DNA from: Clostridia bacterium
GTDB lineage: Bacteria > Bacillota > Clostridia > Oscillospirales > Oscillospiraceae
Direction of reading: 5' to 3'
NCBI GenBank assembly: GCA_009929315.1
Contig: SAAS01000005.1
Span: 1 to 64,000, forward strand
DNA length: 64,000 nt
Below are positions 31,592-40,248 of the stretch, one piece after another; position 1 is the stretch's first letter, and each line of letters opens with the position of its first letter. The notes under the pieces were generated by a model. It was not told the origin of the DNA, searched no databases, and saw only the letters and a program-made list of their open reading frames with translations. A program made the position numbers and the translations under genes.

Positions 31592-32068
31592 TCAAGAAAC
31601 AGCTTTATTTATTCTCTGTTCAACTTCTTCATAGGTCATGCATTCGGATAAAACAATTTCCGAAATCAATATTTGTTTTGCGGAGTGGAGCATTTTTCGC
31701 TCCCCCGTGGAAAGACCTCTGTCAGTATCCCGCAGCATAAGACCTTTGATCACAGCGGCTACTTCAAGTAAATCTCCGCTTTTTATCTTGACCATGTTCT
31801 CCCGATAGCGTTTATTCCAATTTTGAGTCATATTGACTTCAATCCCTGCAAAGGCGTGAATGATGCTTTCCGCCTCCGATGGATTGACAATCGGCCGAAC
31901 CCCGATACTCTCAGTACAATCGACCGGTATCATCACCAGCATGTCACCGACGGGGAGTTTGAGAACATAATAGTCTTTTTCTGCGCCGTCAACCTTGCGC
32001 TTAACTATGCAGTCTATTATTCCCGCGCCGTGCATGGGGTGCGCTATCCGGTCTCCAACGCTGAACAA
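31592..32068 (-). CDS. CarD/CdnL-family transcription factor
   Basis: I place the start at TTG 32068, seven bases after GGGAGG, because CarD proteins begin M-F-x-V-G-D-x-x-x-x-P-M-H-G and the product then reads (M)FSVGDRIAHPMHGAGII. The 158-residue protein has the N-terminal RNA polymerase-interacting Tudor-like domain and a helical C-terminal DNA-binding part (LSTGERKMLHSAKQILISEI). CarD proteins stabilise open promoter complexes, notably at rRNA promoters. Confidence 0.92.
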   Translation of the reverse strand: MFSVGDRIAHPMHGAGIIDCIVKRKVDGAEKDYYVLKLPVGDMLVMIPVDCTESIGVRPIVNPSEAESIIHAFAGIEVNMTQNWNKRYRENMVKIKSGDLLEVAAVIKGLMLRDTDRGLSTGERKMLHSAKQILISEIVLSECMTYEEVEQRINKAVS

Positions 32069-32115
32069 GTTAATCCCTCCCATCTAAAACTTAATATGAT
32101 ATGTGATGTATATTG

Positions 32116-32144
32116 ATTATACACGAAAATTCAAGAATTAGCAA
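32116..32144 (-). promoter_or_regulatory. Sigma-A promoter of carD-ispD-ispF
   Basis: TTGCTA (complement of 32139-32144), 17-base spacer, TATAAT (complement of 32116-32121), about 45 bases ahead of the TTG start. The remaining intergenic stretch to 32262 is AT-rich without other recognisable sites. Confidence 0.7.
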
Positions 32145-32261
32145 GAAACTATGACAAATAATTAATTTTTGTTAATTTTCGGCTTAATTGTGAGATAATA
32201 TCCAATAAAATGCATGTCCTTTTTTCATCTCGGTTTCTTGCCGCCGATTATCCTCATGAAT

Positions 32262-32295
32262 GAAAAACCCCCGATTACGATTACGCAATCGGGGG
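32262..32295 (-). terminator. Terminator of the cmk-plsC-ispH/S1 operon
   Basis: A nine-base GC-rich stem (CCCCCGATT at 32268-32276 with 32287-32295) followed on the minus strand by TTTTT. It lies 16 bases after the ispH-S1 stop. Confidence 0.9.
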
Positions 32296-32311
32296 TAAAT
32301 AATGCCAAATG

Positions 32312-34402
32312 TTATTCCGGTTTTGTCTCTTCGGCTTCAGGCGCAACACCTGTTGCTTCACCTGTTGAAGAAACTTCGTAAACCAAAGCACTTTCCTGCG
32401 CAACCGCTTTATCCTGCTCGCCCTCTGCTGCCTTTTCAGGCTCGAGAAGCGCGCGGATGCTAAGCGAAATCTTATGCTTTTCAGTATCGACAGCGGTAAT
32501 CTTAACGTCAACCGCTTCGCCGACGCTCAAAACTTCCTCGGGCTTGCCGATACGGCGATTTGAAATCTGCGAAATGTGAACAAGTCCGTCAACGCCCGGC
32601 ATAAGCTCGGCAAAAGCGCCGAAGGGCATGAGCTTGACAATTTTTACGTTGACAACATCGCCGACCTTATAGGTATTCATGAACTTCTCCCACGGATTTC
32701 CGTTGGGATCCTTGTAGCCGAGAGATATTTTGTGGTTTTCCTTGTCAAAGCTGATGATATAGACATCAACCGAGTCGCCGACGCTCATAACGTCGCCGGG
32801 CTGCTTAACGCGGCTCCAGCTGAGCTCTGAAACGTGAATCATACCGTCAATTCCGCCGATGTCAACGAAAACACCATAACCTGTAAGTGACTTTACTGTG
32901 CCCTTGAAGTGCTTGCCAACTTCGATATCAGCCCAAATCTTGTCGGAACGCTCTCTGCGCTCGTCCTTTGATACGGCGCGAATGCTGCCGACAACACGGC
33001 GGCGTCCGCGGTTGACCTCAGTAATTTTGAGGCGAACCTTTTTCTTCATAAGCTCGCCCATGTCGCCGTCCTTGGCAACACCGGACTGAGAGGCAGGGAC
33101 AAAGACACGAATGCCTTTGATTGTTACAACTACGCCGCCCTTATTCTCTTCGGTGACAACACCTTCGAGAATTGTGCCCTTTTCAACCGCTTCTTCAAGG
33201 ATAACCCAAGACTTTGCGGCTTCAAGGCGCTTCTTTGAGAGCATAACTGTACCCTCAACATCGTTAACGCGAACTACAACCGCCTCGATTGTGTCGCCGA
33301 TTTTTACGAGCTGGTCAATGGGGACATCTGTATCGTCTGTAAACTCGGTAACAGGGATATAGCCCGAATGCTTTGTTCCCAAATCAACGCTGATTTCAGT
33401 CGGAGTAATCGCGGCGACTATGCACTTGACGGTGTCGCCGTTATATATTGTTTTAATAGATTCCTCCAGCATCTGGTCAAAGGACATTTCCGCCTCGGGA
33501 ACAGTTCCTTCAATCTTTTCCTCCGGTGCTGTGGTTTCTTCAATCTTTAATTCATCATTCATGGTTTGTTTTACCTCCTTAATAATCCAGGCGGGCGTCG
33601 AAGCTCCGGCTGTGATGCCAATGGTTTGGATTCCATCAAAAGCGGATAAATCGAGTTCCTCCGCAGAGGAAACGAATTGCACCTTGTCGCAGCATTCTCT
33701 GCATATTTCCGCGAGATGGACGCTGTTTGCGCTGTGTTTAGCGCCGATTACAACCATTGCGCCGCAACTCTGCGACAAAGCCTTCGCGTCATTTTGCCTA
33801 ATGGATGTAGCGCAACATATTGTATCAAAAATATTACAGTTTGTACACTCTTTTTTCAGAATATTTTTTATCTCTTCCAATTTGCTTTGAGTTTGTGTCG
33901 TTTGAAATACAACAGTCAGCGGCGTGCGGCGGTTTTCCTCCGAAAGATTGAACCAGTCTTCAAGCTCCTTCGCATCTGCGAATACTTCCGCATTTTCGCA
34001 CCAGCCACATATTGCTGCAACCTCAGGATGCTCTTTCGTGCCGATTATAACCGGTTTTCTGCCGTTATTCGACGCCTCAGAAACAATCTCATGAATTTTC
34101 TTGACTTTAGGACAGGTGGCGTCAACTATTTCGCAGTTTTTTGCCGCAAGTATCTCATATTCCGTTTCAGCAACTCCGTGCGAACGGATAACGACACAGG
34201 ACTCCGGAGGAATCTCCTGCGCCGAGTGAGCTACAATCAGCCCCTCCTGCCTGAGCTTTTCCACGACAGCGTCGTTATGTATGAGCTCTCCCAGACTGTA
34301 AACGGGTTTTTCGTTTCTTTTCAGAGTTTCTTCCGCGAGCTTTACCGAACGGCTTACCCCGAAGCAGAAGCCCGCGCTTTGGGATACAATAAGCTCTTTC
34401 AA
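32312..34402 (-). CDS. ispH: IspH-ribosomal protein S1 fusion
   Basis: A 696-residue bifunctional protein. Residues about 1-283 are IspH (HMBPP reductase): the three [4Fe-4S] cysteines are in SAGFCFGVSR, VDATCPKV and FDTICCATSIRQ. After an acidic linker there are four S1 RNA-binding repeats (starting near GDTVKCIVAAI, GTILEGVVTEE, GKHFKGTVKSL and GDVVNVKIVKL). The last MEP step and an S1-like mRNA-binding protein are thus one chain, an arrangement known in Clostridia. Its start overlaps the end of plsC (ATGA). There is no separate rpsA in the window. Confidence 0.95.
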   Translation of the reverse strand: MKELIVSQSAGFCFGVSRSVKLAEETLKRNEKPVYSLGELIHNDAVVEKLRQEGLIVAHSAQEIPPESCVVIRSHGVAETEYEILAAKNCEIVDATCPKVKKIHEIVSEASNNGRKPVIIGTKEHPEVAAICGWCENAEVFADAKELEDWFNLSEENRRTPLTVVFQTTQTQSKLEEIKNILKKECTNCNIFDTICCATSIRQNDAKALSQSCGAMVVIGAKHSANSVHLAEICRECCDKVQFVSSAEELDLSAFDGIQTIGITAGASTPAWIIKEVKQTMNDELKIEETTAPEEKIEGTVPEAEMSFDQMLEESIKTIYNGDTVKCIVAAITPTEISVDLGTKHSGYIPVTEFTDDTDVPIDQLVKIGDTIEAVVVRVNDVEGTVMLSKKRLEAAKSWVILEEAVEKGTILEGVVTEENKGGVVVTIKGIRVFVPASQSGVAKDGDMGELMKKKVRLKITEVNRGRRRVVGSIRAVSKDERRERSDKIWADIEVGKHFKGTVKSLTGYGVFVDIGGIDGMIHVSELSWSRVKQPGDVMSVGDSVDVYIISFDKENHKISLGYKDPNGNPWEKFMNTYKVGDVVNVKIVKLMPFGAFAELMPGVDGLVHISQISNRRIGKPEEVLSVGEAVDVKITAVDTEKHKISLSIRALLEPEKAAEGEQDKAVAQESALVYEVSSTGEATGVAPEAEETKPE

Positions 34403-34977
34403 TGTTTTGGCTCCAGCGCCTGTATTTTTACCATAAGCTCGTCGGCAAGCGGCAAATAGTTTTTGTCCGCGGGAGCCTCAACCGTATAGGGCATACCGAT
34501 AACCACCTTTGAAGACCGAAGAATCTTCTTCCCCGGCGTTATATAAATCGGCAGTATCGGGGCTTTCATCTTGGTAGCTATGCGAACAGCGCCGCTCTTG
34601 GCGGGAACCATGTCACTATCGCCCACTCGCGTGCCCTCAGGAAACATCATAATCTGCTGTCCGTTTTTAAGATGCCTTATTGCGGTCCGGATTGAGCTGA
34701 TGTCGGTTTCCTCTCGATTTATGGGAAATACTCCGATTGACCTCAGGAATGCACCCAGGACAGGAACCTTGAAAAGTTCGGCCTTTGCCATGAAAAACAG
34801 CTGGCGCTTCCTGCCGAAAGCATAGCCCACCAAAACAGGGTCCATAAGGCTTGTATGGTTTGCGCATATTACAAGCGGCCCCGCGGGAATATTCTCCCTG
34901 CCGAAAACCGCACAGGGAAGCAGAATCCGCGCAATGGGATATAAAATTATATAGTAAAGCAGATACGCAGATCTCAT
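34399..34977 (-). CDS. plsC: 1-acyl-sn-glycerol-3-phosphate acyltransferase (PlsC family)
   Basis: The ATG at 34977 overlaps the cmk stop (TAATG). The 192-residue protein has an N-terminal hydrophobic stretch, the acyltransferase box NHTSLMD (NHx4D), PINREETD, and FPEGTR. It makes phosphatidic acid for membrane lipids. The order cmk-plsC-ispH is common in Firmicutes and suggests one growth-linked operon. Confidence 0.93.
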   Translation of the reverse strand: MRSAYLLYYIILYPIARILLPCAVFGRENIPAGPLVICANHTSLMDPVLVGYAFGRKRQLFFMAKAELFKVPVLGAFLRSIGVFPINREETDISSIRTAIRHLKNGQQIMMFPEGTRVGDSDMVPAKSGAVRIATKMKAPILPIYITPGKKILRSSKVVIGMPYTVEAPADKNYLPLADELMVKIQALEPKH

Positions 34978-35654
34978 TACGTCATTTTCTCCTTGATAAG
35001 AGTGCATATTATTTCAAAGCTTTGAACCAGAGTATTTCCCGTTGTGTCGAGAATCGTTGCTTCGTCCGCGGGGCGCAGAGGCGCCGCACTTCTTGTTGAG
35101 TCATTGTTATCTCTGTAAATTATGTCGCGCAGAACCTCCTCATAGGGTGACGGGGTGCCCCTAAGCTGCAACTCCTCGAACCTGCGCTGCGCGCGCTCCT
35201 CAGCCGTTGCCGTAAGGAATATTTTAAGGTTCGCATTCGGTAGAACCACTGTGCCGATATCCCGTCCGTCCATGATGACATTGCCGTTTTTCGCAAAATA
35301 GCGCTGCATTTCAAGGAGAAACGCACGGACAGGGGGCATAGCCGAAACATCAGAGGCGTAAATCGAGATTTCCGGAAGGCGAATTTCATTGGTTACGTCA
35401 TTTCCGTTCAGAATCATCCGCTGCAGTCCATTATCGTCGTGACGCATTGATATTTGTATTTTTGGCAGCAATGCGGCAACAGCTGCTTCGTCCTTTGAAG
35501 CAATTCCCGCGTTGCGAGCGGCAAGCCCTACGGTTCTGTAAAGCGCACCCGTGTCTATATAGAGAAAGCCCAATTTCTGAGCGCACATCTTTGCAATAGT
35601 GCTTTTTCCCGCGCCCGATGGCCCGTCAATTGCAACGGAGAAGAATTTTTCCAT
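34977..35654 (-). CDS. cmk: Cytidylate kinase
   Basis: A 225-residue nucleotide kinase with P-loop [50 protein letters not shown] and the lid ERAQRRFEEL. It phosphorylates CMP/dCMP. It heads the cmk-plsC-ispH/S1 unit, 28 bases after a flavoprotein gene. Confidence 0.96.
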   Translation of the reverse strand: MEKFFSVAIDGPSGAGKSTIAKMCAQKLGFLYIDTGALYRTVGLAARNAGIASKDEAAVAALLPKIQISMRHDDNGLQRMILNGNDVTNEIRLPEISIYASDVSAMPPVRAFLLEMQRYFAKNGNVIMDGRDIGTVVLPNANLKIFLTATAEERAQRRFEELQLRGTPSPYEEVLRDIIYRDNNDSTRSAAPLRPADEATILDTTGNTLVQSFEIICTLIKEKMT

Positions 35655-35682
35655 TTATGAATCCTTTCAAGTGGGTAATAAA

Positions 35683-36924
35683 TCAGTCAATTTCCGCGGA
35701 CTGTGCCGCCGAATAGGCGGTTGACCACGCAATTTGCAGGTTAAAGCCGCCGGTGTATGCGTCAACGTCGATAACTTCGCCCGCAAAATAAAGACCTTTT
35801 ACGAGCTTGGAACCCATAGTTTTGGGGTTTATTTCCTTTGTACTGACACCTCCGGAGGTAATAATGGCTTCCGCCACAGGCCTCGGCCCGGAAATGCTGA
35901 CCGGAAAATCCTTAAATAATTGAACCAGCGCCGCACGCTGTGATTTCGTTATTGAGTTTACTTTTGTGTCTTCGGGTATGCCCGAAAGCCGCACGAGAAC
36001 GGGAATCATTGTGCTTCCAGCAAGGTCGCAAAGTGCGTTGCAAAAATCCCTGTTCTGATATTTTTTGAAGTCGCGCAGGATTCTATCGTCGAGCTGCTGT
36101 TCGGAAAGTCCCGGCTTTAAATCGATTGACAGACGGTATTTATGCTCATCGAAATTTCTCATGTGGGAGCTGGCCGAGAGCACCAGAGGCCCCGATACTC
36201 CGAAATGCGTAAAGAGCATTTCGCCCAGTTCCTCAAAAACAAGCTTGTTATTCTCATCAAAAACGCGAAGCGTAACATTTCGTAGAGAAAAGCCCTGCAT
36301 TTCCGGGCAATAATCGTCATCAGAAACCAGCGGTACAAGTGAGGGCTGCGGCTCAACAACTGTATGTCCCGCGCTCTTGGCCAGAGCATAGCCCTCCCCT
36401 GTCGAGCCTGTTCCCGGGTAGCTTGCTCCGCCCGTACAGATGAGCGCCGCCTTGCATTTAATGAGCGTATCCTCCGCCTGAACACCTGTAAGCACACCCT
36501 CCGATATTTTCAGGGCGGTGACGCGTTTATTCAGCCATCTAACACCTTTTAAACGGCCGTACTTTTCAAGTGCGTTTGCCACATCGTGAGCGCTGTCGCT
36601 TTGCGGAAAAACACGGTTTCCGCGCTCCGTTTTCAGCGGAACACCGATTCGCTCAAAAAAAGCTATCGTGTCTGCCGTACCGAATTTGTTAATCGCGCCA
36701 AAAAGAAAGCTGCCGTTGCAGGGAACATTTTCCAGAAACTGCTTGTTGTCACAGTTATTTGTGAGGTTGCAGCGACCCTTGCCTGTTATGCGAAGCTTTT
36801 TACCCAAAAGCTTGTTGGGTTCGATAATAAGCGTGTCAATACCGCGCTCGGCGAGTATGGCAGCTGCCATAAGCCCTGCCGCTCCGCCGCCGATAACGAC
36901 CGCTTCAGCCTGCTGTGTTTTCAT
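35683..36924 (-). CDS. HI0933-family FAD-dependent oxidoreductase (BaiN-like)
   Basis: The 413-residue protein starts MKTQQAEAVVIGGGAAGLMAA (dinucleotide fold); ATG 36933 is an equally possible start. Family blocks GKKLRITGKGRCNLTN, GNRVFPQSDSAHDVANAL, GGASYPGTGSTGEGY and the C-terminal GLYFAGEVIDVDAYTGGFNLQIAWSTA are present. The physiological substrate is unclear; one family member (BaiN) was linked to bile-acid reduction. The start lies within the end of the RpiR-type regulator gene. Confidence 0.88.
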   Translation of the reverse strand: MKTQQAEAVVIGGGAAGLMAAAILAERGIDTLIIEPNKLLGKKLRITGKGRCNLTNNCDNKQFLENVPCNGSFLFGAINKFGTADTIAFFERIGVPLKTERGNRVFPQSDSAHDVANALEKYGRLKGVRWLNKRVTALKISEGVLTGVQAEDTLIKCKAALICTGGASYPGTGSTGEGYALAKSAGHTVVEPQPSLVPLVSDDDYCPEMQGFSLRNVTLRVFDENNKLVFEELGEMLFTHFGVSGPLVLSASSHMRNFDEHKYRLSIDLKPGLSEQQLDDRILRDFKKYQNRDFCNALCDLAGSTMIPVLVRLSGIPEDTKVNSITKSQRAALVQLFKDFPVSISGPRPVAEAIITSGGVSTKEINPKTMGSKLVKGLYFAGEVIDVDAYTGGFNLQIAWSTAYSAAQSAEID

Positions 36925-37768
36925 AGACCTCATTTTCCGCCCAGATAGTTTCCAGACGCTTGAACGTATCGGAGAGCGCATCGTTCGAGCGCAGACCGAT
37001 AGATACTATCAGCGCGTTAATCAGGCTAAGGGGAGCGACGAGTGAATCGAGGAAAGAAACCATATCGCTTCTCGCGTAAAGTGTAATGTCTGAAATTTTG
37101 ACAAGCGGAGATGATTCCCCGTCTGTTAAGCTGATTGTGGTCGCTCCCGCGTTCTTTGCAAAGCGCATGGCCTTAACCGTGCGTGAGGAATAACGCGGAT
37201 AGCTCATAGCGATGAAAACATCACCGTCGTTTATACGGATAACCTGCTCGTAAACCTCGCTTACCGCCGTGTCGTGAAGCAGGTGGACATTGTCCCTAAG
37301 AAGGTTCAAATAGTAGCCCATGAAGCTGGAGAGTGCAGCGGAGGAACGCATTCCGACAATGTAGACGTGCTTTGCCTTAATTATCGCGTCAACCGCGGCG
37401 TCAAAACTGATTGGGTTAATGTCGTCAACGGTTTTCTGGAGCTTTTCCATATCGGCCGTTAATACCGCTTTAAGTACGTTGGAACCGTTCATCTGGTCTT
37501 TTGCGACTTCAATACGCTGAACGGAGGTCAAACGGTTTCTGATAATCTCCTGAAGCGCTTTTCTCATCCCTGGATAGCCGTCGTAACCAAGCTCCGCGGC
37601 AAATCTCACAACGGTAGACTCACTAACGCCGACTGTCGTGCCGAGCTTTCCGGCCGTCATAAAAGCCGCTTTATCGTAGTTTTCCTGAATATATTTAGCA
37701 ATACGCCGCTGACCCTTTGAATAGTGGATGTTATTATTCGCGATTACAGCAAGAACATCTTTTTCCAT
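36905..37768 (-). CDS. RpiR/MurR-family transcriptional regulator
   Basis: A 287-residue protein with an N-terminal HTH_6 domain (KGQRRIAKYIQENYDKAAFM, then GTTVGVSESTVVRFAAELGYDGYPGMRKAL) and a C-terminal SIS sugar-phosphate-binding domain (HVYIVGMRSSAALSSFMGYYL). Such proteins sense phosphosugars, often amino sugars. No sugar gene is adjacent, so the target is unknown. A palindrome-like ATGAT-N5-ATCAT lies in its promoter region. Confidence 0.9.
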   Translation of the reverse strand: MEKDVLAVIANNNIHYSKGQRRIAKYIQENYDKAAFMTAGKLGTTVGVSESTVVRFAAELGYDGYPGMRKALQEIIRNRLTSVQRIEVAKDQMNGSNVLKAVLTADMEKLQKTVDDINPISFDAAVDAIIKAKHVYIVGMRSSAALSSFMGYYLNLLRDNVHLLHDTAVSEVYEQVIRINDGDVFIAMSYPRYSSRTVKAMRFAKNAGATTISLTDGESSPLVKISDITLYARSDMVSFLDSLVAPLSLINALIVSIGLRSNDALSDTFKRLETIWAENEVYENTAG

Positions 37769-37816
37769 CGTATCACATCCTTGATTGTTTTGGTATTTTG
37801 ACGACTCTACGGTTTT

Positions 37817-37846
37817 ATGATACTACATCATGTAAGCATAATGCAA
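37817..37846 (-). promoter_or_regulatory. Probable promoter of the RpiR-type regulator gene
   Basis: TTGCAT (complement of 37841-37846), 18-base spacer, TATCAT (complement of 37817-37822). ATGAT-ACTAC-ATCAT overlaps the -10 region and could be an autoregulatory site. Confidence 0.45.
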
Positions 37847-37906
37847 GTATTTGGAGTTCAGTAATTCAAATTTCCTGCATAATTTTGTAAAGCACCGCTT
37901 GAAAGG

Positions 37907-38626
37907 CTAATTTCCTGCAGACTTCTGCAAGTTCTCAATCTCTGCGTCATCCAAGTAACGCCACTTCCCCACATCAAGCTTCCCCAGCTTGAGGCCGCCC
38001 TCGGCAACACGCCGAAGCCTTATCGCCGTTAACCCCGCAAGGTCGCACATTTTGCGAATCTGCCTGTTTCTGCCCTCTGTTATCGTTATCGAGAGCAGCA
38101 GGTCGCGTCCGTCCTGATTTAGGAGCTTAACCTGAGCGGGTTTAATTCGGTAGCCGTCTATTTCCAAGGGAGAGCGCATAATTTCAAGAGCGCGCGGTAT
38201 ATCGGCCCCCTGCGCCCTAAGCTCATAAGTTTTTCCGATTTCATGCGAGGGGTGCATGAGCTTGTGAGCAAGCTCACCGTCGTCCGTCATTATGAGAAGC
38301 CCCTCCGAATCATAGTCGAGCCTGCCCACGGGATAAACCCTGACCCCGACATCCGCAGTAAGTTCGGCTACGGTCCGTCTTCCTTTGTCATCGCTCATTG
38401 TTGATATGTAACCGCGCGGTTTGTTAAGCATTATGTAAGTCCTCTGAGCATTTTTTGTCAGAGGTTTGTTGTCAATTTCAATTTTGTCCTCGGAATCGTC
38501 AGCGGTGTCACCTAAGGCGGCAACCTTGCCGTTAACGCTCACTCTGCCCTCTTCAATGAGCTTCTCGGCGGCGCGGCGGGAACAAAACCCCGAGGCCGCT
38601 ATTATTTTCTGTACTCTTTGTTGCAT
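37907..38626 (-). CDS. rluB: RNA pseudouridine synthase RluB/RsuA family
   Basis: The ATG at 38626 follows GGGAGG. The 239-residue protein has an S4 domain (RVQKIIAASGFCSRRAAEKLIEEGRVSVNG), the catalytic-Asp motif VYPVGRLDYDSEGLLIMTDDGEL and the C-terminal EGRNRQIRKM. It converts a specific uridine of 23S (or 16S) rRNA. It is next to dacF, in the Clostridia/Bacilli scpAB-dacF-rluB neighbourhood. Confidence 0.93.
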   Translation of the reverse strand: MQQRVQKIIAASGFCSRRAAEKLIEEGRVSVNGKVAALGDTADDSEDKIEIDNKPLTKNAQRTYIMLNKPRGYISTMSDDKGRRTVAELTADVGVRVYPVGRLDYDSEGLLIMTDDGELAHKLMHPSHEIGKTYELRAQGADIPRALEIMRSPLEIDGYRIKPAQVKLLNQDGRDLLLSITITEGRNRQIRKMCDLAGLTAIRLRRVAEGGLKLGKLDVGKWRYLDDAEIENLQKSAGN

Positions 38627-38653
38627 AGTAACCTCCCAAGGCAAATTCAAGGC

Positions 38654-39793
38654 CTATTCCCTGCCCTCGAAAACGAAACCGTATCTGTTCACGAAAAACC
38701 ATGCGCGTTTTATGCGCTCCCATGCGGAAAGCTCGGCATTGTCGGCAAGTTCGACGTCCGAGGCGTAATTAAGCGGAAACTCTCCGATTACTTCTCCGTC
38801 CGCAGTGACGAAGGCTCTGCCCGCGCACTCACCCGCTTTTATTCCCGCGTAAACAAAGTCAGGAAGCTCCAAACTGAAGGCAAGCTTTGCGTTCTTATTT
38901 ACCAGAATGCGGCAGTCGGCCTGAGCAAAAACGCCTACAGTTTCCTTCTCGCCTGAAATTACAGGTATTTCGCAGATACTGCCCATCGGCAGAACCCTTT
39001 TGTATTCAAAATTCTCAAAAGCCCAATCGTAGAGCTTTTTATGGTCGTCCCAGTCATCTGGATCGGAAAGCGTTACGCATATCAGTTTAAGCCCGTTTCT
39101 TTCAGCGCAGGAAACAAGGCTTCTGCCCGCCGCAATGGTATAGCCGGTCTTTATTCCGAGGCAGCCCGCGTAATTCCAAAGGAGCTTGTTGTGATTCATA
39201 TAGGTCTGGTCGCCGACTTTATAGGTCTTTGTTGATACTATTTCCGCGAATAGCTCGTTTTTCATAGCCTCACAGGTAATTGTCGCCAAATCCTCTGCGG
39301 AGGAATAGTGCCCGTCCGCGTCCAGTCCGTGAGGATTTTTAAAGGATGAGTTTTGAAGTCCCATTTCGCGTGCTTTTACGTTCATAAGCTCGGCAAAGGC
39401 TTCGATACTGCCTGCGCAGTGAAAGGCAAGAGCCGTCGCCGCGTCGTTTCCCGAAACAAGAAGCATTCCGTAAAGCAGGTCGCGCACTGAGTATGACTCG
39501 CCCGCTTTCAAATACATTGAAGAGCCTTCCACGTTTGTATATTCGGGAAGAATTTTCACCATCTCGTCAGGGTCACAATTATCCAGTACAACTAGCGCCG
39601 TCATTATTTTCGTTGTGCTGGCAATCAGCATTTTAGAATCAGCGTTTTCACTGAACAAAATTTGTCCCGTTTCGGCATGGACTAGTATAACGGCCTCTGC
39701 ACTGTTATTCGGCGCCGCGTAGACCTTTACAGGCAGAATTAAGGACAAAAAAATAATTGCCGTCAGAGCACCCGAGTGTGTTTTTTTCAACAA
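38654..39793 (-). CDS. dacF: D-alanyl-D-alanine carboxypeptidase (DacF-like)
   Basis: The 379-residue protein starts with a signal peptide (LKKTHSGALTAIIFLSLILPVKVYA) and contains all three penicillin-binding motifs: STTK (active serine), SGND and KTGYT. Family S11 enzymes trim the terminal D-Ala of cell-wall stem peptides; DacF acts in the sporulation cortex in Bacillus. The start is a TTG (39793 or the adjacent 39790) at the very edge of a 14-pair hairpin that also includes its ribosome site. gerW lies just upstream. Confidence 0.9.
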   Translation of the reverse strand: MLKKTHSGALTAIIFLSLILPVKVYAAPNNSAEAVILVHAETGQILFSENADSKMLIASTTKIMTALVVLDNCDPDEMVKILPEYTNVEGSSMYLKAGESYSVRDLLYGMLLVSGNDAATALAFHCAGSIEAFAELMNVKAREMGLQNSSFKNPHGLDADGHYSSAEDLATITCEAMKNELFAEIVSTKTYKVGDQTYMNHNKLLWNYAGCLGIKTGYTIAAGRSLVSCAERNGLKLICVTLSDPDDWDDHKKLYDWAFENFEYKRVLPMGSICEIPVISGEKETVGVFAQADCRILVNKNAKLAFSLELPDFVYAGIKAGECAGRAFVTADGEVIGEFPLNYASDVELADNAELSAWERIKRAWFFVNRYGFVFEGRE

Positions 39794-39830
39794 TAAGCAC
39801 CACCCCTCATTTTTTTGGGCAGTGCTTATT
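39792..39830 (-). promoter_or_regulatory. 14-pair hairpin covering the dacF ribosome site
   Basis: 39817-39830 pairs with 39792-39805 on the minus strand (12 Watson-Crick plus two G-U pairs) around an A-rich 11-base loop. The 3' arm contains GGGTGG, the only plausible ribosome site, and ends on the TTG start. It lacks a T-run, so it is unlikely to be an ordinary terminator of gerW. Confidence 0.55.
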
Positions 39831-39869
39831 ATTGACCGGGGTATGGAATATTATACTGTTATTGGAGTA

Positions 39870-40244
39870 TTAGTCCTTTTTATGCTTTTCAATAAGCTGT
39901 TCGATCTTGTCGATAATATCGGGGACGAGCTCGACCAGTCTGTCAACCGTGGTGCTTGCGGGAGCAGTAATATTGAGCATTTTTACAACGCCGTCGCTGA
40001 TTGTCAGGAAGCCGACAGGGTCAATTTTAACTCCTGCGCCGTTTCCTCCGCCAAAGCCGCTGCCCTCTTTTAAGGGCATATCGGAGCCGCCGCTTCCGAA
40101 GCCAAATGTAACTTTCGAAACGGGTATAAGCGTTGTTCCGTCCGGGGTAGTGATGGGCTGACCTACAATTGTGTTCACGTCCACCATTTCTTTGATTTTA
40201 GTCAGAGTAACCTCTGTAAGGTCGCCTATGGGATGTCTTTCCAT
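39870..40244 (-). CDS. gerW: GerW/YtfJ-family spore protein
   Basis: A 124-residue protein with VDVNTIVGQPITTPDGTTLIPVSKVTFGFGSGG, a glycine-rich stretch (KEGSGFGGGNGAGVKIDPVGFL) and a charged C-terminus. This is the YtfJ/GerW signature; in Bacillus GerW is needed for germination in response to L-alanine. It is preceded by its usual partner, a DUF2953 protein, with a four-base gap. Confidence 0.92.
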   Translation of the reverse strand: MERHPIGDLTEVTLTKIKEMVDVNTIVGQPITTPDGTTLIPVSKVTFGFGSGGSDMPLKEGSGFGGGNGAGVKIDPVGFLTISDGVVKMLNITAPASTTVDRLVELVPDIIDKIEQLIEKHKKD

Positions 40245-40248
40245 AACG

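Noticed and set aside
33677..34459. 260-codon plus-strand ORF opposite ispH-S1
   Set aside because: Antisense frame with skewed Cys/Phe/Tyr/Arg composition; the opposite frame encodes IspH with its Fe-S cysteines.
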